A program made the position numbers and the translations under genes. The notes below the pieces were generated by a model. That model saw only the letters and a list, made by a program, of their open reading frames with translations, had not been told where the DNA came from and searched no databases. DNA of 64,000 nt from a bacterium (GTDB lineage: Bacteria > Verrucomicrobiota > Verrucomicrobiia > Limisphaerales > UBA11358), in assembly GCA_021813325.1 (NCBI GenBank), contig JAKALA010000005.1, forward strand, positions 62,001-126,000, read 5' to 3'. Shown piece after piece: positions 40,815 to 48,036 of the stretch (its first letter is position 1; the number at the start of each line of letters is the position of its first letter).

Positions 40815-42296
40815 TTACGGCAGATTCAGATTTAGTTTCGGTTCGGTTACTAAAACGCCGTAATTGTCCGGCACATTTGGATTTGTTCCGGCCATGTATT
40901 CCTGATAGTTGGTCATCCCGTCGCCGTCGGGGTCGGCATTGGGGTCAACTCCGGTGTGGCCAAAATAAAAGATTTCCCAGCCGTCGGCCATGCCAGTGCC
41001 GTCGGTCGAATACATGGTGGGGTCGGAGATGCCGGTTAGATGCTCATACGCATCTGTAAGTCCATCTCCATCAGTATCTTGCGGCGTTCCGAGTTGCAGA
41101 AAACAGGCGGTGTTTGGCATTCCGGTCAGGGTGTAGCGGTTGCAATGATACCCTTGCCCCTGCCATGACCAAGCAAAGCCTTTGGAAAGCGTGGAATTTA
41201 CAAAAACGTCATACGCCAATCCGTCATACCCGCCTTCAATCGTGAAGGTCAGATTCATTTTACCCCCTGCGCCTGGCGTGGCGACGACATCTGTTACCCA
41301 GACATTGTTGCTGGTGACGCAACTCGACGCATTCGTCACCCAAATCAAGTTACCGGGGCCGGAAAAAACAGGCGTATAAGGCGCGAAAGCCACGGCTGAA
41401 GACAAGGCCGATGGGAACATCAAACAATTCCCCACGTTGGCGGGATTCATCAAGTATGGAAATTTTTCCCGGTTGAAATCGTTGCCGATGGTCGTGGCGT
41501 CCACCGGAACATTGTAGGTGCGAAGGTCATCGAACATTCCGTGCGCCTGCAAGACACCGTTGCTGTCGCTGCCAAGAAAAAATCCATTTGCCAAAACATC
41601 CTGCGACGGCCAGACGGCCAAGCCAGCCGGATCGTTCGTCGCCAGCGCGCCGTCAATGTAGAGGCTGACGTTCGTGCTGGAGTAGGTCAGGGCGATGAAG
41701 TGCCAGCGGTTTGTCGTCCAGTCAATCGGCGTGGACAGGGTGTAACAATTTGAAGAACTATCGTTGGTTTGCGCGGAAAAATAAAAATTAGCTCCAACAT
41801 CGTCCACATAGATACTCCACCAGCCATAGCTTGAATCTGGCGTGTATCCTCCAACTTCAAGCAAGCGGCCATAGACGCCAGGTCCAGAGCCTGGATAATA
41901 TGCGTCGTTGGTGCTGGCCCAATTCGGCGCATACCAAAACATCACGCTGCCTTGGTCAACCGTTAGGTTGGTTGTTCCGTCCGCCTCATAGACATTGTAT
42001 TGCAACCATGCTTGATTCGTGCTATCCACCACCACCGCCGTATTGTTGCCCAGCGGTGACGACGAAAGATTGGTGAATGAAATCGGGTCAAAGCCGTAGG
42101 CGTTCGCCCAAAAATTGGTGTCCTCAAAATACCAAGACTCCAATGGCGTATAGGACGGGCCGCTGGAACCGCCCCCGCCGCCACCCGGCAGAATCAGTTG
42201 CGCCCGACCGGTTTTGGGCATCAAAAAAATGAGAAACGCCGCGATGATTAGCTGCGGTAACAGACGATTAAACTGAATGCAATTAACTTTTTTCAT
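40815..42296 (-). CDS. LamG-like secreted protein with Ca-binding (thrombospondin type 3-like) repeats
   Basis: WHFIALTYSSTNVSLYIDGALATND LamG motif; DTDGDGLTDAYEHLTG, DPNADPDGDGMTNYQEYMAGTNPN. Confidence 0.85.
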   Translation of the reverse strand: MKKVNCIQFNRLLPQLIIAAFLIFLMPKTGRAQLILPGGGGGGSSGPSYTPLESWYFEDTNFWANAYGFDPISFTNLSSSPLGNNTAVVVDSTNQAWLQYNVYEADGTTNLTVDQGSVMFWYAPNWASTNDAYYPGSGPGVYGRLLEVGGYTPDSSYGWWSIYVDDVGANFYFSAQTNDSSSNCYTLSTPIDWTTNRWHFIALTYSSTNVSLYIDGALATNDPAGLAVWPSQDVLANGFFLGSDSNGVLQAHGMFDDLRTYNVPVDATTIGNDFNREKFPYLMNPANVGNCLMFPSALSSAVAFAPYTPVFSGPGNLIWVTNASSCVTSNNVWVTDVVATPGAGGKMNLTFTIEGGYDGLAYDVFVNSTLSKGFAWSWQGQGYHCNRYTLTGMPNTACFLQLGTPQDTDGDGLTDAYEHLTGISDPTMYSTDGTGMADGWEIFYFGHTGVDPNADPDGDGMTNYQEYMAGTNPNVPDNYGVLVTEPKLNLNLP

Positions 42297-42517
42297 GGAA
42301 TTTACTTCTGGAAGTGGACTCCCATTGGCTCCCGCCGGTTGGCTGCATTCACCAGATTCATCTGACAAAAAAATCTTGCATCATGTCTCCTTGTTTCGTC
42401 CAGATGTTTTCCGCAACATTTTGGAAACAGTTTGCGCGGCGATTAGAATAGCATTGCACCCCATTGTCAATCATATTTCCCCATGAGTTCAAAAATGTTG
42501 TCTGGCAGGCTTCGAGC

Positions 42518-42742
42518 GTGGCCAAAAAAACGCTCCAATACAATATCCGCATGTCGGAAGAACAACGCGCGGAATTGGAAGAAATGTGCCGTCGGCGCGG
42601 GCGTCCGTTGAGCTTCCAAGTGGAGCATCTGATTGCCTTGGCCAAGCTGGTGATTGAATTTTGCGATGGCAATGACGATCTGGAAATTGTTCGCGAACGG
42701 CTGGCCGCAGCCAAAAAGCGTTTGCCAAAGAAGAGCGGTTGA
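42518..42742 (+). CDS. Small ribbon-helix-helix-like protein (start uncertain)
   Basis: KKTLQYNIRMSEEQRAELEEMCRRRGRPLSFQVEHLIALAKLVIEF. Confidence 0.5.
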   Translation: MAKKTLQYNIRMSEEQRAELEEMCRRRGRPLSFQVEHLIALAKLVIEFCDGNDDLEIVRERLAAAKKRLPKKSG

Positions 42743-42815
42743 ATTCCGGGCAGGGCGTTTCGCCCGCGCCTTCCCCAAAGGTGCGTTTCCGATTCCAACT
42801 GATGGAATGCTTTTG

Positions 42816-43259
42816 TCATGCCGTTGCGGTTTCTTCGACGAGTGAAAGAATGCGTGAAAGAAAATCCTGCGTCTCAAATGGCTTTTCAATAAAATCCGCC
42901 GCGCCAAGGTCAAGGGCACGTTGCTGGTTTTCTATGCAGGAAGAACCGGATACAAAAACAATGGGTGTTTCCTCAAGGCCGGGGATTTCTCTCAAGCGTC
43001 CGTAAAGGTCAAATCCACCCATGCCGGGCAAACCGATGTCCAGCGTAATTAAATCGAACGCTTCCATTTGAACCAGTCGCAGTGCTTTCTCGGCGCTCAA
43101 GGCTCCTTGCGTTTCGCATCCGGCCCGTGTCAGGAGAAACCGGATCATCGTTGCCACAGACATTTCGTCATCCACCACCAAAATTTTTATTTTGGAGGAC
43201 AGGGCTTCCGAATCCACCTCATAGCTGGCTGCTTGCTTTCCATCCGCTGCTGAATTCAC
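42816..43259 (-). CDS. Stand-alone response regulator receiver protein
   Basis: KILVVDDEMSVATMIRFLL...LITLDIGLPGMGGFDL...PIVFVSGSS...GAADFIEKPF. Confidence 0.9.
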   Translation of the reverse strand: MNSAADGKQAASYEVDSEALSSKIKILVVDDEMSVATMIRFLLTRAGCETQGALSAEKALRLVQMEAFDLITLDIGLPGMGGFDLYGRLREIPGLEETPIVFVSGSSCIENQQRALDLGAADFIEKPFETQDFLSRILSLVEETATA

Positions 43260-43328
43260 GGTTTCATGTTTAACAATACATTGTTAAAAAGCAACAGCTT
43301 TTTTTTGCGCTTTTATGATTCAATAAAC

Positions 43329-43568
43329 ATGGGTCGAAAACCAAAAGCACGCCGCGACACTTATGGAGCATGGCTTCATCATCTCCGCAAGGAGCGCAAA
43401 TTAACGCAGCAAGAATTGTCCAAGCTTGTAGGCGTGCCGCAGACGACGCTCGGCTATTGGGAACGGACTGGAAAATTATCCGGGCGTGAAATTATTTTCC
43501 GGCTGGCAAAAGCCCTTGGCGTATCGGTCAATAAACTGCTGCGCGCCGAAAAATCCCGTCAAGATTAG
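43329..43568 (+). CDS. XRE-family HTH regulator
   Basis: LHHLRKERKLTQQELSKLVGVPQTTLGYWERTGKLSGREIIFRLAKALGVSVNKLL. Confidence 0.88.
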   Translation: MGRKPKARRDTYGAWLHHLRKERKLTQQELSKLVGVPQTTLGYWERTGKLSGREIIFRLAKALGVSVNKLLRAEKSRQD

Positions 43569-43685
43569 TTTTGGCAGTTGGAAAACAAGACAACTTGGTT
43601 CGCCAGCGAATACCTATTGGCATCACTGCATTGATTTTTAGATTTGCGTGAGGAGATAAGCGGCCATGAGGAGATAAGCGGCAAG

Positions 43686-44639
43686 CTATTTTATCGGCCC
43701 GTTGGTGGCCTGTGACGGATTGTCAATGTCCTGCTGCAAATGCCGGATTTGTTTTTGGGATACGCTGCTGCGGAAGAAAATGCAGCCGTCGTTTTGTCCA
43801 TTGACCTGACGCAAATCAGCGGCGTAAGCGCCTTCCATTACCAGCACAAACCCCGGTGGGCTGTCAAAGCCGTCATTTTGCGTTGGCAATACTTGGATGG
43901 GAATTTGGGCGACCGCCAGTTGATGAAACGCCGCCTGATTGAATTTCATCACCTGCGCCATGTTGGCGATTTGGACGGCCATTTTATGGTCGTAACGGGC
44001 GGTAACCGCCAAGCAAATCAGGCTGGAAACGATAATGGCCGTCCCAATGCTCCAAAACAAGCTGGTTGTCCACGCGGTTTTCCATATTCGTTTTGTCCAT
44101 TCGGACTTGGCTTCGTCGGCGGCATCCTGAATTTTCTCCAGCGTGGGCATGACCTTCCAAGCCAGGTCGTGGGTATGCTGCACGAATGGCGCGATGATTT
44201 TCTGGTTGATGCCCGATTGAATTGAATTTTGAACGCCCTGCACGATGGACTTGGTGTCCACCTGTGCGCCAAGATTCTTCACCGTCAATTCGATGGCGGC
44301 AATGGTTTCATCGCATTTTATCTGGGTTGCGCGGCAAAGCTCGCCGGTTTTTTCGGCGTGTTCTGTAATGGTGGCATCGCGGGTTTCAATCGTTTTGGCG
44401 AGCAAACTGACTTCCTCGCGCAATTCCTGAATGGTCGCCAGCGAATCGGCGTTCGCCGAAATCATCCGGGCGGGGATGCGCTCGGAGTAATGGGCATACA
44501 CGTCCAGCACGAGAAAAAGCTGGCTGAAAAAATGCGCGCTGTCGCCGTCGGCGAAGCGATAATAAACAGCCCGCGCCAGCTCCCGCTTTTCAGCGGGATA
44601 GGCGGCGAGCATTTCTTCAAATAAATCAGATTCGGGCAT
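43686..44639 (-). CDS. Coiled-coil/TM protein, TraM-like by position in a K-L-M-type operon
   Basis: Long helical region then TM AIIVSSLICLAVTARYDH; follows the ParA/TraL-like gene. Confidence 0.5.
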   Translation of the reverse strand: MPESDLFEEMLAAYPAEKRELARAVYYRFADGDSAHFFSQLFLVLDVYAHYSERIPARMISANADSLATIQELREEVSLLAKTIETRDATITEHAEKTGELCRATQIKCDETIAAIELTVKNLGAQVDTKSIVQGVQNSIQSGINQKIIAPFVQHTHDLAWKVMPTLEKIQDAADEAKSEWTKRIWKTAWTTSLFWSIGTAIIVSSLICLAVTARYDHKMAVQIANMAQVMKFNQAAFHQLAVAQIPIQVLPTQNDGFDSPPGFVLVMEGAYAADLRQVNGQNDGCIFFRSSVSQKQIRHLQQDIDNPSQATNGPIK

Positions 44640-44650
44640 AACGGTTCCTT

Positions 44651-45478
44651 TCAGTTCGCCAGATTGATTTTCGCGCCACGCTTGGCAGCGAACGGTTCGC
44701 CGATGGGCGGAACAATCTTTGGTTTAATGGTGGCAGCTTCAACGGCGGGCAATAGTTTGGCGGCAATCTGGTCGTATTGATTGAACAGGATGCCCAGCCA
44801 GTCCTGCAATACGCCCCGCGCCATGATGTCCAAGCCAAGACTGTCGTTGCCGAGGGCTTCGTTGAATGGGATGCCGCGCTGCTGGTCGGCCTCCAATTTT
44901 GCCAGCCGGAGTTTCACGAATTCCGACAACACCGGGATGGTGACGGTGACTGCGCCGCAATCGAGCAATTCCTTTTCCAGCGGGCTGTTGTCGAACATCC
45001 GCGTTTTCGCCGCGCGGGCCGGGTTGCGGACGATGACATAATCCACCTGTCTGCCGCAGAATTGGCAGACGGCAGCGAGGTTGGTCATCACGTCCAGATC
45101 ATCGAATGGAAACAGCATGAGCGTGATGCCGATGTTTTGCGCGCTGGCGATGTCAAAGAAATGCGTGGCGGCAAGCGCCTTCATCAGTTGCGCGTCCAAA
45201 TGTGCCCGTGGGTCAATCAGCGTGACAGGTTGGGCGGTGGCCTTTCGCAGAATCAAAATGAGTTCGTCCAAGTCCCCGGTTTGTCCGCTCAAAGGCACGA
45301 GGTTGACCTGGTCGGGGAACAATCGGGACAGCGTGCGATTATCGCCGTCAAGATCAAATCCCTGCCACGGGATGCCACGTTGATTAAGCCAGCACGCGCG
45401 GGCGGCGGCTTCGATGCTTTTGCCCAAGTTTCCTTTGGCCTGCATGGGCAGAATCAGGCGATGTTTGTTTGTTTTCAT
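44651..45478 (-). CDS. ParA/TraL-like P-loop ATPase
   Basis: MKTNKHRLILPMQAKGNLGKSIEAAARACWLNQRGIPWQGFDLDGDNRTLSRLFPD: deviant Walker A KGNLGKS. Confidence 0.75.
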   Translation of the reverse strand: MKTNKHRLILPMQAKGNLGKSIEAAARACWLNQRGIPWQGFDLDGDNRTLSRLFPDQVNLVPLSGQTGDLDELILILRKATAQPVTLIDPRAHLDAQLMKALAATHFFDIASAQNIGITLMLFPFDDLDVMTNLAAVCQFCGRQVDYVIVRNPARAAKTRMFDNSPLEKELLDCGAVTVTIPVLSEFVKLRLAKLEADQQRGIPFNEALGNDSLGLDIMARGVLQDWLGILFNQYDQIAAKLLPAVEAATIKPKIVPPIGEPFAAKRGAKINLAN

Positions 45479-45807
45479 ATATCTGTATTGAACTTGTATT
45501 TGTTTGTTGCTGTTGTCTGCGCCGGCATTGGCACCGATGCAGATGGATTCGCCGTGGCCAGCTGTGTCGTTGCCGCTTCGCTTTCCCAATGGGAGCGCGC
45601 CTGACGTTTCAGGTAGCGCCGGTAGAACTGGTGCAATCCCTGAAACGTGATGACGCAATCCTTTTCGGTGCGAAGCCGGGCGGCGATTTCCTGCCACGTC
45701 CGGCGCTGCTGGCGTTGCTCGCGGATAAATTCCACGAACGCTTCCAGGCGGCTGCGATAAGCGCGTCCGCCGCCACGCCGGTTGTTATTTTTGCTTTCCG
45801 AATCCAT
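45475..45807 (-). CDS. Small basic DNA-binding protein, TraK-like candidate
   Basis: Arg-rich N-term; RRTWQEIAARLRTEKDCVITFQGLHQFYRRYLKR; ATGA overlap with the P-loop gene. Confidence 0.5.
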   Translation of the reverse strand: MDSESKNNNRRGGGRAYRSRLEAFVEFIREQRQQRRTWQEIAARLRTEKDCVITFQGLHQFYRRYLKRQARSHWESEAATTQLATANPSASVPMPAQTTATNKYKFNTDI

Positions 45808-45841
45808 TCGCCATCAGTTTAGGCCAGCGAATGAAGATTGC

Positions 45842-45864
45842 GTTAGCGAGTAGTGGGCGGGTTA
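45842..45864 (-). promoter_or_regulatory. 21-bp motif copy 1 (upstream of TraK-like operon)
   Basis: gttagcgagtagtgggcgggtta; near-identical to copies at 47322 and 57966. Confidence 0.7.
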
Positions 45865-45884
45865 AGCCGGAAAGTGGGGGAGTT

Positions 45885-45900
45885 AAACGCGATAGCGTTT
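45885..45900. repeat. Perfect inverted repeat AAACGC-GATA-GCGTTT
   Basis: Read directly from sequence. Confidence 0.85.
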
Positions 45901-45906
45901 TTACCC

Positions 45907-45988
45907 GTTGAAAGGCGTTGAATCGCCGGGTTGAAACCGGTTGAACGGTGTTGAACCGTGGCGTTGAAATATGTTGAAGGGCGTTGAA
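45907..45988 (+). repeat. Eight GTTGAA direct repeats, spacing 10-13-10-10-13-10-10 bp
   Basis: GTTGAA at 45907, 45917, 45930, 45940, 45950, 45963, 45973, 45983. Confidence 0.9.
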
Positions 45989-46042
45989 TTCATCAACGCA
46001 GTTCAATGCTTTTCAACATGGCCGAAGGCGCATAGCCAAGAA

Positions 46043-46060
46043 CCTACGAATTTTCGTAGG
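46043..46060. repeat. Inverted repeat CCTACGAA-TT-TTCGTAGG
   Basis: Perfect 8-bp arms; flanked by GGGGTAGGGCGTCCCCC. Confidence 0.85.
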
Positions 46061-46420
46061 GGTAGGGCGTCCCCCTTCCAAGCATCCCATCAGGATGCCA
46101 GCGCATTGATTAAAAACCGTGCGATTAGCGTTGAATCGGAATGTTGTAAATGGATTACACCATGATGAATTTCAGTCGTATGCAACTGAACCGGATGGTT
46201 TTTGAATCACGTTTGGAAGGATTGAACCGGCCTACGTTTCAAACCAATGGTGATTTCTTAACGGAAATTGGTGGTGAAAATTCAACTGGAAAAATGGCGT
46301 CAATCTCCGTCAGCACTGAATGGGCGATTGGGAAATCGGAGCGGAATGAACGGATTGTGGAATGGAGCGCGGTTTCCCAATCGGCCATTGAGTGCGCCAC
46401 CGGATAGGTTTGAATCCTGC

Positions 46421-46477
46421 GGCGTTTAGTCTGTCCGGTTTCCGAGAGCCGCAGGAAAGCCGGACAGTCTAAACGCC
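46421..46477. repeat. Long inverted repeat (approx. 23-bp arms, 10-nt loop)
   Basis: GGCGTTTAGTCTGTCCGGTTTCC / GGAAAGCCGGACAGTCTAAACGCC, nearly perfect complements. Confidence 0.9.
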
Positions 46478-46727
46478 GTCACCTAGCATTGTGGATTCGG
46501 TTTCAGGTGGTATTGCGAATTCAAAAATTCAGGCAGGTTTGCCGGTGGGTTGCGGGAAAGGATGGGACAAGCAGTGGTTGAATTCTGCCGGAAATCCCAA
46601 CCTAAAGTTCTTTCCATTTTGTTTCAAAATGAAACGTGCGGGCTTCGCCAATCTGCAAAGATACTTACCTTGACGGCCATGAAAAAATGAAAGTCCAAAA
46701 AATCATTATGGCAAAAGTGATGGTTTT

Positions 46728-46752
46728 ATCCTGTGCGTTTCCCGCACAGGAT
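46728..46752. repeat. Inverted repeat ATCCTGTGCG-TTTCC-CGCACAGGAT
   Basis: Perfect 10-bp arms, 5-nt loop, upstream of the relaxase operon. Confidence 0.85.
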
Positions 46753-46876
46753 CGCCCGGAAACTCTGCCAAAATGGGAGCCGTTGGGGACATTTATTTTG
46801 TGCAATGATTACGCAAAGACAGCTTTTTTTCCTGCAATAATGTCCGCTGGAAACATGAATAAATCATAGGTGACGT

Positions 46877-47299
46877 ATGAACAATGAAGCGCCAAACAAC
46901 CTCGCTGGCCGGATGGAAAAAGAGATTCGCGCCAAGCCGGAGAAAAATAAAGAAGCAGCCCAGCAGCGAGCCAGTGCCATTTATGTGCTCAACAATGAAC
47001 TCAAGGCGATCTTGAACCTGACCCGGCCACCCGCGCGTTTGAACACGGCGCAAACCGCCGCCTACCTGGGGTTCAAACCGCATGACATCCCGGTGCTGAC
47101 TGCGCGTGGCTTCCTCAAGCCGTTGGGTGACCCGATGCCCAACAGCGACAAATACTATGCGCGGGCAAGAGTTCTGGAACGGTTGGACGATGAAGAGTGG
47201 CTGTCCCTGGCAACGGCGGCGTTGAGCCAGCATTGGCAGAAGAAAAACCTCCGCAAAACCAAAAAGCGGAATGGCCATGCCCGGCCAGTAAAAAGATGA
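46877..47299 (+). CDS. Excisionase/MerR-like HTH protein preceding the relaxase
   Basis: RLNTAQTAAYLGFKPHDIPVLTARGFLKPLGD winged-helix-like segment. Confidence 0.6.
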   Translation: MNNEAPNNLAGRMEKEIRAKPEKNKEAAQQRASAIYVLNNELKAILNLTRPPARLNTAQTAAYLGFKPHDIPVLTARGFLKPLGDPMPNSDKYYARARVLERLDDEEWLSLATAALSQHWQKKNLRKTKKRNGHARPVKR

Positions 47300-47321
47300 A
47301 CTATTCGGTTTAACCGCAACC

Positions 47322-47342
47322 AACCCGCCCACTACCCGCTAA
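47322..47342 (+). promoter_or_regulatory. 21-bp motif copy 2 (upstream of relaxase)
   Basis: aacccgcccactacccgctaa = reverse complement of copy 1 with one mismatch. Confidence 0.7.
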
Positions 47343-47376
47343 TGGGAGCAAGGCCGGTTGCTTTAAGCTGGTGTCC

Positions 47377-48036
47377 ATGCTTGCACCGAAAGCCCAATAC
47401 AACCCGGTTGACGCCAAAAGGTATTTCAAGGAACACCTGGCGGTGGGTGATTACTATGCCGAGGGGCAGACCGTCCCCGGCCAGTGGATCGGCCAGGGCG
47501 CGGCGGATTTGGGACTGTCTGGTGTGACAAGTGCCGATAAGTTTGTCCGACTCTGCGACAATCTGCACCCGCAAACCGGCGAACGGCACACCCTGCGGCA
47601 AAAGACGACCCGGATCGAAAAAGGGATTGATGGCGAAGAACGGCAGGCGGCCAATCGCCGGGTGTTTTACGATTTTACTTTCTCACCGCCGAAGTCGGTT
47701 TCCATCGCCGCGCTGGTTGGCAACGACGCGCGGATTATCGCGGCACATGAGCAGGCTGTAACGCTGGCCATGCACCAGTTGCAAACCTTTGCGGCAACAC
47801 GGGTGCGGAAAAACAATGAATGCACCGACCGGCCTACGGGCAACCTTGTGGCCGCGATGTTCCGCCATGACACCTCCCGCGCGTTAGATCCGCATCTGCA
47901 TACGCATTGCATCGTGTTCAACGCCACGTTTGACGCGGTGGAAAAGCAATGGAAGGCGTTGCAGAACCATGAAATGTTCGCCGCGCAAAAATTTGTCGAG
48001 AATGTTATTACCATGAACTCACGCGCGGACTGGTGA
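47377..48036 (+). pseudogene. MOBF (TrwC/TraI-type) relaxase, N-terminal relaxase part, terminated by apparent frameshift
   Basis: RVFYDFTFSPPKSVSIAAL and DPHLHTHCIVFN (HxHxH); frame breaks at about 48005. Confidence 0.85.

Noticed and set aside
45907-45988. CRISPR array
   Set aside because: Repeat unit is only 6 bp with 10-13 bp period; no cas genes. No CRISPR-like array was seen elsewhere in the window.
45785-46006. 73-aa ORF rich in FNALQ/FNTVQ repeats
   Set aside because: The periodicity is a by-product of the GTTGAA DNA array; no plausible protein signal.
46150-46407. 85-aa ORF in the putative oriT region
   Set aside because: No recognisable domain or clear ribosome-binding context; lies in a palindrome-rich noncoding stretch.
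46421-46477. Integron attC site
   Set aside because: The hairpin has GTTTAG on the left and CTAAAC on the right, opposite to the attC RYYYAAC...GTTRRRY arrangement, and no integron integrase is present.
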